From positions 56,640 through 120,639 of the forward strand of contig NZ_PVXO01000032.1 of assembly GCF_002995785.1 (NCBI RefSeq): a stretch of DNA of 64,000 bases, read 5' to 3'. Numbering within the stretch: the first letter of the stretch is position 1; every line of letters begins with the position of its first letter. The notes under the pieces are model-generated. The model made no database searches, was not told where the DNA came from, and saw only the letters and a list, made by a program, of their open reading frames with translations. Positions 6,961 to 16,698 of this stretch are shown here, in pieces. The DNA is from Clostridium liquoris. Its GTDB lineage: Bacteria; Bacillota; Clostridia; Clostridiales; Clostridiaceae. A program made the translations under genes and the position numbers.

Positions 6961-9104
6961 TCATTAGAATACAAAATAGTCATGCTAATAGGTTCTAATT
7001 CAATTTTATCTCCTTCTATTATTTTTAATGGAGATAAGCTGATTTTATCTCGGGTGCCTATAAGGTTCCAAGAATTATAAGGTATATTTAATATTCCAGC
7101 ATTTTTATTAGGATTATATATTATAAGGATACTTTTCCAGGGGTCTCCATTTGCATGATCTTTCAAAATAAAAGCCACTATATTTTTTGGTACATTATTT
7201 AGAAATATAAGATGATTTTTTATATCTTCTTTTTTATTCATTCTAAAGCCTGCATGTTCTTTTCTTAAGTTTATTAGATCTTTATAATACTTACATACAT
7301 CTAGGAATAAAGCTTTTCTATGCCAATCTATACAATTGATACTATCAGAAGATTTAAAACTATTTTCTATCATAGATTTTGTTCTGCAAAATTCCACACC
7401 AGAATGTAAAAAAGGAATACCTTGACTGGTTAATATAATTCCATTGCATAGCTTATGCATATATTTTTTATCTTCTAAGCTTTCATTTTCACAACTAAGG
7501 TTTATTTTATCCCATAGGGTATGGTTATCATGACAAGAAACATAATTAATTGTTTCACAGGGATTAGAAAAAATTCCATTATCGCCATCGGTAAACTTTA
7601 GAGATGCAGTAATACATATTTTTAATAAGCATTCCATGTGATCTTTACCTGTAGCATAGCCTGTATCTTTAGGGATAAATATACTTCCCTTTATAGTATC
7701 TCTAATCATATCGTTAAAATGGCCTATATTAGGCATCTTAGATGAATTTTCTTTGCAAGCTTTTTCATCATCCCTTAAATTTGTTTTTAGGTTCCAACCT
7801 TCACCGTAAAGCATTATGGAGGGATCAATAGTATCTAATTCTTTTCTTATAGAATTCATAGTTTCTATATCATGTAATCCCATTAAATCAAATCTAAAAC
7901 CATCAATATGGTACTCTTTTACCCAAAACTTTATGGAATCTATTATAAATTTTTTCATCATTAAATTTTCTGAGGCAGTATCATTATTACATCCACTGCC
8001 ATTGGACATAGAACCATCCTTGTTGTATCTAAAATAATACCCGGGAAATATTTTCTGAAAGTTATTATCAATTCCATCCCATAAATGGTTATAAACCACA
8101 TCCATGTTTACACAAAAACCTTTTTTATGTAGTTCCATAATTGTTTTTTTTAATTCATATATTCTGCAATAGGGATTGAAGGCATCTGTAGAATAACTGC
8201 CTTCAGGAACATTATAATTTTTAGGGTCATATCCCCAATTGTAATCTATGGGATTTTTTTCATCTACACTCCTATGGGAAAAATCGAATATTGGCATGAG
8301 TTGAATATGGGTTACTCCAAGTTCTTGAATATGAGCTAATCCAGTACTAATATTATGGCTTGAATAGGTATTTTCTTCAATAATACCTGTAAACTTACCT
8401 TTATTTTTAATACCGCTATCAGGGTGGCTAGATATATCTCTTACGTTTACTTCATATATTACTGCATCTGTAAAATATCTAGGCCTAGGTGAGCTGTCAT
8501 TATACCAATCATAAGGATTAGTCTTATTTAAATCTATAATGGCCCCCCTAAAGCCATTAATACCCACAGCTACAGTATAAGGATCTACAGCTTCATAGAT
8601 GTCATTGTATATATCTACTTCATAAGTATAGTAATATCCATCTAGATTGCCAAGTACATCACAATACCATAATCCATTTGGGTGTTCCTTCATATTTATT
8701 TTTTCAGGTTTTTCTCCAGTAAATGATTCACTTTCTTTATATATTAAAACATGTAGGTTCACCGCAATAGGGCACCATATTTTAAAACTGGTATGATCCT
8801 TTGTATAATTGTAACCAAGTTCTGAAGAACAATAATATCTATTATTAAATTCCTTTGTTGAAAATAAGCTGTAATAACTAGCTTTAATTTTTAAGTTTTC
8901 ATATATAACAAAGGATTCTTCTTTTATATTTATTGATGAGCTTAAAGTAAGTTGAAATTTATTTTTTATGACTTCATAACCATCAATTTTTAATATACTA
9001 TCTCCATTTTTTATAATAATATTTTGAATTTTAAAATTTAAAATATCATCAACTATAAAATTTATTTTATTAAAGCTTGTTACAACAAGATCATATATAT
9101 TCAT
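6957..9104 (-). CDS. pulA: Type I pullulanase
   Basis: 715 residues, starting at the ATG at 9104 with AAGGAGGAATAAG before it. An N-terminal region with CBM48-like features (SFKIWCPIAVNLHVLIYKE, about 107-125) precedes a GH13 barrel with YNWGYDP (about 289-295), VVYNH, the nucleophile aspartate in GFRFDLMG, the acid glutamate in YGEGW and the transition-state aspartate in SCHDNHTLWD. It debranches alpha-1,6 bonds of glycogen, pullulan and related glucans. No signal peptide is seen, so it acts in the cytosol, likely on stored glycogen or imported dextrins. Its stop codon TGA (6957-6959) lies in the right end of the adjacent tnpB element, so the last residues may have been changed by that insertion. 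Confidence 0.96.
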   Translation of the reverse strand: MNIYDLVVTSFNKINFIVDDILNFKIQNIIIKNGDSILKIDGYEVIKNKFQLTLSSSINIKEESFVIYENLKIKASYYSLFSTKEFNNRYYCSSELGYNYTKDHTSFKIWCPIAVNLHVLIYKESESFTGEKPEKINMKEHPNGLWYCDVLGNLDGYYYTYEVDIYNDIYEAVDPYTVAVGINGFRGAIIDLNKTNPYDWYNDSSPRPRYFTDAVIYEVNVRDISSHPDSGIKNKGKFTGIIEENTYSSHNISTGLAHIQELGVTHIQLMPIFDFSHRSVDEKNPIDYNWGYDPKNYNVPEGSYSTDAFNPYCRIYELKKTIMELHKKGFCVNMDVVYNHLWDGIDNNFQKIFPGYYFRYNKDGSMSNGSGCNNDTASENLMMKKFIIDSIKFWVKEYHIDGFRFDLMGLHDIETMNSIRKELDTIDPSIMLYGEGWNLKTNLRDDEKACKENSSKMPNIGHFNDMIRDTIKGSIFIPKDTGYATGKDHMECLLKICITASLKFTDGDNGIFSNPCETINYVSCHDNHTLWDKINLSCENESLEDKKYMHKLCNGIILTSQGIPFLHSGVEFCRTKSMIENSFKSSDSINCIDWHRKALFLDVCKYYKDLINLRKEHAGFRMNKKEDIKNHLIFLNNVPKNIVAFILKDHANGDPWKSILIIYNPNKNAGILNIPYNSWNLIGTRDKISLSPLKIIEGDKIELEPISMTILYSNE

Positions 9105-9287
9105 TAGCTTATTCCTCCTTAAAGGTAACTAACATAATAATATTAGATATTGGTTGAAAAGTAAATAAAGACCTATTACAAAATATGGAATCATAGTATA
9201 ATATATTATAGGGGCATCATAAAGTGTAACTAAGTTTAAAAAGAGTTTTAGAAATACTAGTTATGAGATAAACGGGAGATGAGTTAT

Positions 9288-11294
9288 ATGAATGAGATTA
9301 ACATTAATTTTAATTTAAATAGTCCTCAGGAGAAGAAAAAAGAAATAATAATAAAGGCTGAAAGTATTTTTGAGGAAAGTTTATTATATAAATTTTTTAT
9401 AGGGTGTAATGGATTATGGAGTACTTTGCAGGATTTTCAAGAGAATAGCAGTATTAAATGGTTTCCAGAGGAAGATGGCAAATATACAATAATGGTACAA
9501 GCTAAGAAGTTAAATAGTGATAAGATATTTGATTATATATCTAGAGCAGATTTTATAATAGGAAAAATAGAGGAAAAGTTAATATCTTCTATTGAGATAG
9601 ATAAGAAGGAACTAAAAATTGGTGAAAAACTTAATATAACAGTAAATCCTAATAAGGTTCCTATTATGTATAGATACTGGCTTAGGGAAGAATATAATTG
9701 GAATATGATAAAAGATTACTCGTCAGATAATAACATAAGCTTAACTACAAAGAAACCAGGTAAAAATGAAGTACTAGTAGAATGTAAAGATATTTATTCG
9801 GAAAATAATTATGATGATTTTAATAAAGTAGAATTTAATGTTTTACCGCTAAAGGGTATAGAAATAAAAGATTTTAAATGTTTATCTACAGAATTATTAT
9901 GTGGTTCTGAACTAGTTTTTCAGGTGGATGTCAGCAGTGAAGATAATAGAACCATGCTTTATAAATTTATAAAAATAGATTCTCATGGAAATTTTTTTTG
10001 CATACAAGATTATTCTACTAAGAGAATTGTAAATTATATTGAAAATGAAAGTGGGGAATATAGAATTTTATGTTGTGTAAGAGATATGTATTCGCAAAAG
10101 GAATATGATGATAGAGCTATAATTAGTTTTAATGTAAAAAAATACAAAGAAATAGAGATAAAAAATTTTACAACTGATAAAATATCTCCACAAATTTGTG
10201 AAACAGAAATCTTTCTTAAGGCAGTGGTATATGGTGGTAAAGATCTATTATATAGATATATAATAGATGGAAATCATGGAGATGATTCAGGTTATATAAA
10301 AAATGATAGTTACCAATGGATTACAAAGATGCCTGGTGAATATAAAATTACACTATGGGTAAAGGACAGCTCCTTTGAAGGTAATTATGAAGCAAAAAAA
10401 GAATTATATTATGTTATAGATGATAAAAGTAAGGAACCTGTAAATATTGATGATATAATACTGGATAAGGGAGATAAGATTTTAGTAAATGATACTCTTA
10501 CTATAAAAGTAAAAGCTTCTGGTGGCATGGATTTAAGATATAGTTTTATTATAAAAAGAAATGATGAAGAAAAAGGAACAATGGTAGACTATGGCACTGC
10601 TAATTGGATAAGGTTTACACCAGAAAAGGCTGGCAAATATCAGTTAGAGATAAGAGTAAGGGATAAATTTTCAACAAGGGAATTGGATAGCCATGCTGTA
10701 GTATATATTGAAGCAGGGGAATATTTTCCTGCTATCATCGATTATGTATTATATCCACTAAAGGAATATTTCCTTTGTGGTGATAATATTCCAGTACAAG
10801 TTATAACTAAAAATACAAAGGATATTCTAGTAAAATATGTTTTAAGAATAAATGGGCATAAAGCTGAGGAAAGCGATTATGCATTTAATAAAAAATATAT
10901 GTTCACCCCTAAATGTAGTGGTGAATATATACTTCAGATATATGCAAAAAATAATAAAAGTAATGAACTTTTTGATAGCAAAAAGGATATTAGAATAATA
11001 GTTAATGAGGCATTACCTGTAACGAATACAAAAATAAAATGTAATAAAAACAAAATATGTGATAATGAACCTGTGATATTTTCTGTGGAAAATAGCGGAG
11101 GAAAAGATAATATTTATGAATTCTATTTAATGGAAAAGAATGAATGGATAAAGGTGCAAAATTATAGCAAGAAAAATTATTATAGCTTTATTCCATTTTC
11201 AAAGAGTAAATATAAAATATTAGCCTTATGTAAAAGTAATTATAAAAAGTGTGCTTATGAAGACTATGATATTTTTCAGTTCTTTGTAGAATAA
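9288..11294 (+). CDS. Y_Y_Y (triple-tyrosine) repeat protein, function unknown
   Basis: About 668 residues. ATG 9288 is preferred over the in-frame ATG 9279 because the GGGAG at 9274-9278 would touch the latter. The protein is built of roughly seven tandem ~90-residue beta-rich units, each with a 'YRY/YKF...DYS...W..P...G.Y.I...VRD..S...YDD' pattern, as in LLYRYIIDGN...MPGEYKITLWVKD. This is the Y_Y_Y module found at the ends of sensor ectodomains and in clostridial stand-alone proteins. There is no signal peptide or transmembrane segment. It is divergent from pulA and 70 bases upstream of a lytic transglycosylase, likely in one transcript; a cell-wall or glucan link is only a guess. Confidence 0.75.
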   Translation: MNEININFNLNSPQEKKKEIIIKAESIFEESLLYKFFIGCNGLWSTLQDFQENSSIKWFPEEDGKYTIMVQAKKLNSDKIFDYISRADFIIGKIEEKLISSIEIDKKELKIGEKLNITVNPNKVPIMYRYWLREEYNWNMIKDYSSDNNISLTTKKPGKNEVLVECKDIYSENNYDDFNKVEFNVLPLKGIEIKDFKCLSTELLCGSELVFQVDVSSEDNRTMLYKFIKIDSHGNFFCIQDYSTKRIVNYIENESGEYRILCCVRDMYSQKEYDDRAIISFNVKKYKEIEIKNFTTDKISPQICETEIFLKAVVYGGKDLLYRYIIDGNHGDDSGYIKNDSYQWITKMPGEYKITLWVKDSSFEGNYEAKKELYYVIDDKSKEPVNIDDIILDKGDKILVNDTLTIKVKASGGMDLRYSFIIKRNDEEKGTMVDYGTANWIRFTPEKAGKYQLEIRVRDKFSTRELDSHAVVYIEAGEYFPAIIDYVLYPLKEYFLCGDNIPVQVITKNTKDILVKYVLRINGHKAEESDYAFNKKYMFTPKCSGEYILQIYAKNNKSNELFDSKKDIRIIVNEALPVTNTKIKCNKNKICDNEPVIFSVENSGGKDNIYEFYLMEKNEWIKVQNYSKKNYYSFIPFSKSKYKILALCKSNYKKCAYEDYDIFQFFVE

Positions 11295-11363
11295 ATATAT
11301 AAAGTTGAAATATTTAATTACGATAATATAATAAAGTATTTTTAAACTTGGTGGTGAAATTAT

Positions 11364-12014
11364 ATGAAAATAGATGATAACAAAAGAATAGAAGGATTTC
11401 TTCAAATGCAATTATTGCGGCAGGTATTAAAGAATACAATAGAGGATTCTCCTTCCTTTGATTTAGTTTTGGAAAGCGTAACTAATGCTATGGCAGATAA
11501 AAATGGTGGTTTAAATGGAATAAATTTAGGTAGCATAGATTTAAAAGATTTAGGTTATGGCGGAGGAACAAAATTAGTGTCTGATGTAAGAAGTACCTCA
11601 TCAAATGTAAAAAGTAATAATCCTAAGTTAGATGAAATAGTGGAAAATGTATCTAGAAAATTTGGCGTAGATAAGGATTTGATTATATCAGTAATAAAAC
11701 AGGAATCCTCTTTTCAACCTAACTGTGTTTCAGAAGCTGGTGCTATGGGACTTATGCAGCTTATGCCAAGTACAGCTAAAGAAATGGGAGTTAATAATCC
11801 CTTTGATATGGAAGAAAATATAAATGGGGGAACAAAATATTTAAAAGGATTATTAGATATGTATGGTAATTCAAAAGAATTAGCCTTAGCTGCTTACAAT
11901 GCGGGGCCAGGGACTTTACAAAATAGAGGTGTTAAGAATACTTCAGATATAGGAAAACTGCCCTACGAAACTAAAAATTATGTAAAAAAGGTAATGAAAA
12001 ATTATGGTAAATAA
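11364..12014 (+). CDS. Lytic transglycosylase, SLT domain
   Basis: 216 residues. The C-terminal half is a Slt70-type domain: KFGVDKDLIISVIKQESSF with the catalytic glutamate (about residue 116), then AGAMGLMQLMPSTAKEMG and LALAAYNAGPGTL. It cleaves peptidoglycan glycan strands with 1,6-anhydro product formation. The N-terminal ~95 residues are Ser/Asn/Gly-rich with no recognisable signal peptide, so export would need a non-classical route or association with the cell surface machinery. Ribosome binding site is TGGTGGTG. Its stop codon is the first base of the following terminator stem. Confidence 0.9.
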   Translation: MKIDDNKRIEGFLQMQLLRQVLKNTIEDSPSFDLVLESVTNAMADKNGGLNGINLGSIDLKDLGYGGGTKLVSDVRSTSSNVKSNNPKLDEIVENVSRKFGVDKDLIISVIKQESSFQPNCVSEAGAMGLMQLMPSTAKEMGVNNPFDMEENINGGTKYLKGLLDMYGNSKELALAAYNAGPGTLQNRGVKNTSDIGKLPYETKNYVKKVMKNYGK

Positions 12015-12040
12015 ACAGTCGGAAGGCTGTTTATTTTTTT
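12012..12040 (+). terminator. Terminator overlapping the transglycosylase stop codon
   Basis: TAAACAGTC-GGAA-GGCTGTTTA is a 9-bp stem (12012-12033, one G-U pair) followed by seven T residues. Confidence 0.9.
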
Positions 12041-12117
12041 AAGTAGCTTTTGGTGGTATATAAATGATATATTATCATTATAATAAAAATATTAATGTAT
12101 TATGGAGGTAATAATCT

Positions 12118-12870
12118 GTGGAGAGATTAGACAAAGTTTTAGCTAATTTAGGATATGGAACAAGGAAAGAAGTAAAGGCGTTAGTTAAAAGTGGTGCGGT
12201 GGAAGTAAATGGAGCATTGGTTAAGGATTCCGGAATGAATATTGATCCAGAAAAAAATCAAATAAAGGTCCATGGAGAAGAAATAAAATACAGAAAATAC
12301 ATATATTTAATCATGAATAAACCTGAGGGAGTTGTATCTGCAACCTTTGATAATTATGATGAAACAGTTATAGATTTATTAGATCCAGAATATCAAGTGT
12401 TTAATCCATTCCCAGTAGGAAGATTGGATAAGGATACTGTTGGATTACTATTAATAACAAATGATGGAGAGCTAAATCATAAACTTATATCCCCTAAATG
12501 GCATGTAGATAAAATATATTATGCAGAAATAGATAAAGTTGTAAATGAAAGAGATATTAAGGCCTTTGAAAGCGGAATTGTATTAGATGATGATTATAAG
12601 TGTATGCCAGGAAAACTTCAAATAATTGAAGCTGATGGAAATGGATCAAAAGTTTATGTAACTATACAAGAAGGAAAATTTCATCAAGTTAAAAGAATGT
12701 TTGAAGCTTTGGACAAAAAGGTGGTATACCTTAAAAGAGTTAAGTTCGGTGATATAGATTTAGATGAGGCATTGGAAGAAGGAGAATATAGAGAGTTAAC
12801 AGAAGAAGAATTAAATAAATTAAAAGATGCACAATGTAACAATTGGAAAGACAATATGAATAAGGTATGA
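12118..12870 (+). CDS. rsuA: RsuA-family 16S rRNA pseudouridine synthase
   Basis: 250 residues from a GTG start after TGGAGGTAATAATCT. An N-terminal S4 domain (MERLDKVLANLGYGTRKEVKALV, about 1-60) precedes the catalytic domain with the RsuA/RluB/E/F hallmark GRLDKDTVGLLLITNDGELNH, whose first aspartate is the nucleophile (about residue 103). It isomerises a uridine in small-subunit rRNA (U516 by E. coli numbering). The C-terminal ~20 residues (LNKLKDAQCNNWKDNMNKV) extend past the usual end. It is a single-gene transcript with a terminator at 13012. Confidence 0.92.
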   Translation: MERLDKVLANLGYGTRKEVKALVKSGAVEVNGALVKDSGMNIDPEKNQIKVHGEEIKYRKYIYLIMNKPEGVVSATFDNYDETVIDLLDPEYQVFNPFPVGRLDKDTVGLLLITNDGELNHKLISPKWHVDKIYYAEIDKVVNERDIKAFESGIVLDDDYKCMPGKLQIIEADGNGSKVYVTIQEGKFHQVKRMFEALDKKVVYLKRVKFGDIDLDEALEEGEYRELTEEELNKLKDAQCNNWKDNMNKV

Positions 12871-13011
12871 ATAAAATATGAATTATTTCAAGCACATTAA
12901 TAAAAACTTTACAATTTAATTTGCAAATAGCCCTTGAAGTTTTAATACATTTTTTATATAATAATAATGCAAGAATAAATAAAAGAATGAATAGCCCCCT
13001 TTTATTTATTG

Positions 13012-13047
13012 AACAACCCATGCCCCAATGGGTTGTTTTACTTTTTT
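13012..13047 (+). terminator. Terminator between rsuA and yerC
   Basis: AACAACCCAT (13012-13021) pairs with ATGGGTTGTT (13028-13037) around a GCCCCA loop, followed by TTACTTTTTT. The rest of the gap 12871-13165 is AT-rich and holds no gene that I can support. Confidence 0.85.
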
Positions 13048-13165
13048 GAAAAAGTTTAAAAACTTACAAAGAATTGTAGTTTCTATATGGATTAATAGTA
13101 ATAATAATGTTAGAATTTAAATTAAGAATTATTTATTATTATTTTTTAGTGAGGAGCTGAATCAT

Positions 13166-13498
13166 ATGAGTGACTATAGGTCTAAAGTACAAAGCAAAGA
13201 AATGGATTTTTTATGTGAGGCTGTGTTGACTTTAGAGACCAAGGAAGAGTGCTATAGATTTTTTGATGATATTTGTACTATAAATGAAATACAGGCTTTG
13301 GAACAGAGAATGAAAGTAGCAAAAATGCTAAATGAAAAGAGAACTTATCAAGATATATCAAGCACAACAGGAGCAAGCACAGCTACAATAAGCAGAGTAA
13401 ATAGATGCTTAAACTATGGTAGTGATGGATATAATATAGTGCTTAAAAGGTTAGAAAATAAAATTGATGAACAGGATGAAGAAAATAAGGAATTATAG
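13166..13498 (+). CDS. yerC: YerC/YecD family TrpR-like DNA-binding protein
   Basis: 110 residues with ribosome binding site GTGAGGAGCTG. The central region, EIQALEQRMKVAKMLNEKRTYQDISSTTGASTATISRVNRCLNYG, is a TrpR-superfamily helix-turn-helix (about 45-90) and matches the YerC group almost word for word. YerC is a small cytosolic repressor-like protein; its targets in clostridia are not established. It stands alone between two terminators. Confidence 0.9.
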   Translation: MSDYRSKVQSKEMDFLCEAVLTLETKEECYRFFDDICTINEIQALEQRMKVAKMLNEKRTYQDISSTTGASTATISRVNRCLNYGSDGYNIVLKRLENKIDEQDEENKEL

Positions 13499-13550
13499 AA
13501 TATTAGCAAGATTTATTTCATAAACTTAATTAAGTAAACGTTTAATATGT

Positions 13551-13583
13551 AAAAAGAGGTGATATGAATATTACCTCTTTTTT
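13551..13583 (+). terminator. Terminator after yerC
   Basis: AAAAAGAGGTGATA and TATTACCTCTTTTT make a 14-pair stem (one G-T) around TGAA, with a T run. A symmetrical A/T flank suggests it could work in both directions. Confidence 0.9.
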
Positions 13584-13730
13584 GTGCATATATAATTAAT
13601 TAATATGGAATGAATTTTTAAAATATTTTGGATAATTGCTTAAAATAAAGAAGGAATTTAAAATTTATTGAAGAATTCTATAGATTAAGAGTACATTAAT
13701 AGGTACTCGAGTATAAAAGGAGGTTTTAAC

Positions 13731-15053
13731 ATGGAAGCTGACTATGAAAATATAAGCAAATTTATTGATAAGCTAGAAAGTGAGATGGTGTCTCTTCGCA
13801 GAGATTTTCATAAATACCCAGAATCCGGTTGGACTGAATTTAGAACAGCATCTAAAATAGCCAATTATCTAGAAAACTTAGGCTTAGAAATAAGATTAGG
13901 TGAAGAAATATTGGATAAAAAGTCCATGATGGGGCTACCTTCTAAAGAAGAATTGGAAAGACATATAGAAAGAGCTTTAAATCAAGGTGGAGTTGAAAAG
14001 TACATTGATAAGATGCATGGAGGATTTACTGGGGTAGTAGGTATATTGGATACCAAAGTGCCAGGGCCAACAACTGCTTTTAGATTTGATATTGATGCTA
14101 ATGATGGTATTGAGAATTGTTCATTAGATCATAGACCCGCAAAGGAAGGGTTCCTTTCAGTGAATAATGGAGCAATGCATTCCTGTGGCCATGATGGTCA
14201 TGCTGCTATTGGATTGATATTAGCTAAGGTATTAAAGAATATTGAAAAACAGTTAATTGGTAAAATTATTTTTATTTTCCAACCAGCAGAGGAGGGAGTA
14301 AGAGGAGCTTACGCTATGGTAAATAGCGGACTTCTTGATAATGTAAATTACTTTTTAACTGGACATATAGGTTTTGCATCAAATAAATTGGGGCAAATAG
14401 TATGCAATACTGATGGATTTTTGTCCACAACAAAATTTGATGTAAGTTTCAAAGGAAAAAGTTCTCATGCTGGAGCATCGCCTCAAAATGGGAAAAATGC
14501 ATTACTAGGGGCTGCTACGGCAGTTTTGAATCTTCACACTTTATGCCAGCATGAAGAAGGGGCAGTTAGAATAAACGTAGGAGTTTTAAATGCAGGTACA
14601 GGAAGAAATGTAGTGCCTGAATATGCAGATATGAAATTAGAAACCAGAGGAGAAAGTAATAATTTAAATCAATATGTAACCGACAGGGCTATGGACATTA
14701 TAAAGGGTGCTGCCATTATGTATGATTTAGACTACAATGTGAAAATAGTGGGAAAGGCACAAAAGGGTAAAAGTGATGAGGAACTTTCAAAGCTAGTTGC
14801 AGAACAAGCTAAGAGAATAGATGAAATTCATGAAATAGTAGAACATGCTAAACTTACTGGTTCGGAGGATGCCACTTATATGATGAATAGGGTTCAAGAA
14901 AATGGAGGAAAAGCAGTTTACCTTATGTTTGGAACAAAGAGAACAGCAGATCATCATAATAGTTCTTTTGATTTTGATGAGAGAGTTTTAAAAATTGCTG
15001 TAAAGGTATACGCATTTTCTGCTATAAAGATAAATGGAAGGGGGGAAATATAA
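13731..15053 (+). CDS. abgA: M20 peptidase, p-aminobenzoyl-glutamate hydrolase subunit A-like
   Basis: 440 residues, very close to the 436 of E. coli AbgA, with ribosome binding site AAAGGAGGTT. Metal ligands are visible in HSCGHDGHAAIG, FQPAEEGVRGAY (Glu pair), GHIGF and the C-terminal HHNSSFDFDE. The long insertion after residue 60 (DKKSMMGLPSKEELERHIERAL) is typical of AbgA as opposed to ordinary HipO-type hydrolases. AbgA with AbgB cleaves p-aminobenzoyl-glutamate, a folate breakdown product. It is followed by an AbgT-type transporter, which supports the assignment, but the true substrate here is untested. Confidence 0.88.
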   Translation: MEADYENISKFIDKLESEMVSLRRDFHKYPESGWTEFRTASKIANYLENLGLEIRLGEEILDKKSMMGLPSKEELERHIERALNQGGVEKYIDKMHGGFTGVVGILDTKVPGPTTAFRFDIDANDGIENCSLDHRPAKEGFLSVNNGAMHSCGHDGHAAIGLILAKVLKNIEKQLIGKIIFIFQPAEEGVRGAYAMVNSGLLDNVNYFLTGHIGFASNKLGQIVCNTDGFLSTTKFDVSFKGKSSHAGASPQNGKNALLGAATAVLNLHTLCQHEEGAVRINVGVLNAGTGRNVVPEYADMKLETRGESNNLNQYVTDRAMDIIKGAAIMYDLDYNVKIVGKAQKGKSDEELSKLVAEQAKRIDEIHEIVEHAKLTGSEDATYMMNRVQENGGKAVYLMFGTKRTADHHNSSFDFDERVLKIAVKVYAFSAIKINGRGEI

Positions 15054-15117
15054 GGGAAATTTTATATTGTATCTTGAGCCTTATAAATAAATTTATTTTT
15101 GCATTGGGGGGTTAAAA

Positions 15118-16641
15118 ATGAATACTGAAAAAAATATTAGCGATAAGAAAAAAACTGGTGGATTTCTAGGCTGGGTAGAAAGAGTTGGAAATAAAATTCC
15201 TCACCCATTTATATTGTTCTTATGGTTAATAGTTATAGTATGGGCTGCATCTCTAATATGTGCTTTAGCTGGTGTTAGTGTAAAGAATCCTGTAGATGGT
15301 AAAATAGTAGCAGTAAAAAGTTTATTATCAGCAGAAGGAATTAGATATATGCTAGAGAGCATGATTAAAAACTTTACAGGGTTTGCTCCCTTAGGGTTAG
15401 TTCTTACTATGACACTTGGTATAGGACTTGCTGAACATGTAGGGTTTATATCTGCTCTTATGAAGGATACAATACTTGGAGCCTCTCCTAAAGTAGTTAC
15501 CTTTGCTGTAATGCTTATTGGTATTTGTGGTAATATAGCTTCCGATGCGGCTATAGTTATAGTTCCAGCCATTGCCGCAGCCATATTTGCATCTATGGGA
15601 AGACATCCATTAGCAGGTATAGCCATAGGATACGCTTCAACTACAGCAGGATTTAGTGCAAATCTATTTATTGCAGGAACTGATGCATTACTTGCTGGTA
15701 TTACTACAGAAGCAATTCATATTGTTGATAAGAATGCTTCGGTAACTCCGGTTTGCAATTGGTACTTTATGGCAGCATCAACCTTTATTTTAGCTATTGT
15801 AGGTACTCTTATAACTGAAAAAATAATAGAGCCAAGATTAGGCACTTATCATGGTAAAAAAGAAATTACAAATGATGAGATTACTCCGGAAGAAAAAAGA
15901 GGACTTAAAAAAGCTGGAATTGGCGCACTTATATATACAGCTATAATAGTAGGAATATTAATTCCTAAAAACAGTTTTTTAAGAAATCCTAAAACCCATT
16001 CTTTAATACCATCACCATTCTTAAATTCAATAATTCCTCTTTTATTAATATTGTTTATAATTGTTTCCTGTATTTACGGTAAAGAAGTTGGAAAGATACA
16101 AAAGGCTGCAGATGTCCCTAAGTATATGACCCTTGCAATAAAAGATATGGCATCATATATAGTGCTGGTATTTGTAATTGGACAGTTTATAGCATATTTT
16201 AATTGGAGCAATTTAGGCTATGTTATAGCTGTAAATGGAGCCAATGCTTTAAAATCAGCTAATCTCACAGGAATACCATTATTCATATTATTTATATTAT
16301 TGGTTGCATTTATAAATCTATTTATAGGCAGTGGTTCTGCAAAATGGTCACTACTTGCTCCTATTTTTGTTCCTATGTTTGCTATGCTAGGATATAATCC
16401 AGCATTAACTCAAATGCTTTATAGAATAGGAGATTCTACTACAAATATTATTTCTCCGCTATTCCCATATTTCCCTATAATTATAGGATTGGCAAATGAA
16501 TATGATGAAGATGCGGGAGTGGGAACTATTCTATCCTTAATGATACCTTATACTTTAATAATGCTGGCAACTTGGATTGTATTTGCCATGATTTGGTTTG
16601 GCATAGGTTTACCACTAGGACCTGGTGCACCAATAAGATAA
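15118..16641 (+). CDS. abgT: AbgT family transporter
   Basis: 507 residues, matching the ~508 of E. coli AbgT, with about eleven to thirteen hydrophobic helices. Recognisable blocks are FLGWVERVGNKIPHPFILFLWL at the N-terminus, GICGNIASDAAIVIVPAIAA (about 138-157), the re-entrant loop region FIGSGSAKWSLLAPIFVPM (about 402-420) and the GDSTTNIISPLFPYFP motif (about 438-453). AbgT proteins import p-aminobenzoyl-glutamate, and some export sulfonamides. It sits between two M20 hydrolases as an uptake-and-hydrolysis cassette. Ribosome binding site GGGGGG lies before ATG 15118. Confidence 0.94.
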   Translation: MNTEKNISDKKKTGGFLGWVERVGNKIPHPFILFLWLIVIVWAASLICALAGVSVKNPVDGKIVAVKSLLSAEGIRYMLESMIKNFTGFAPLGLVLTMTLGIGLAEHVGFISALMKDTILGASPKVVTFAVMLIGICGNIASDAAIVIVPAIAAAIFASMGRHPLAGIAIGYASTTAGFSANLFIAGTDALLAGITTEAIHIVDKNASVTPVCNWYFMAASTFILAIVGTLITEKIIEPRLGTYHGKKEITNDEITPEEKRGLKKAGIGALIYTAIIVGILIPKNSFLRNPKTHSLIPSPFLNSIIPLLLILFIIVSCIYGKEVGKIQKAADVPKYMTLAIKDMASYIVLVFVIGQFIAYFNWSNLGYVIAVNGANALKSANLTGIPLFILFILLVAFINLFIGSGSAKWSLLAPIFVPMFAMLGYNPALTQMLYRIGDSTTNIISPLFPYFPIIIGLANEYDEDAGVGTILSLMIPYTLIMLATWIVFAMIWFGIGLPLGPGAPIR

Positions 16642-16698
16642 AATGTTATAAAGCCGATTGGGCAAATGTCCAGTTGGCAAATTATAGGGGGGATTAAT

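Noticed and set aside
15201..15626. Long minus-strand open frame opposite abgT
   Set aside because: Antisense shadow of a strongly supported transporter, with no ribosome binding site and a composition reflecting the other strand.
16666..16698. Upstream start for the third abg-cluster gene
   Set aside because: No ribosome binding site before ATG 16666, whereas GGGGGGA lies properly before ATG 16699.
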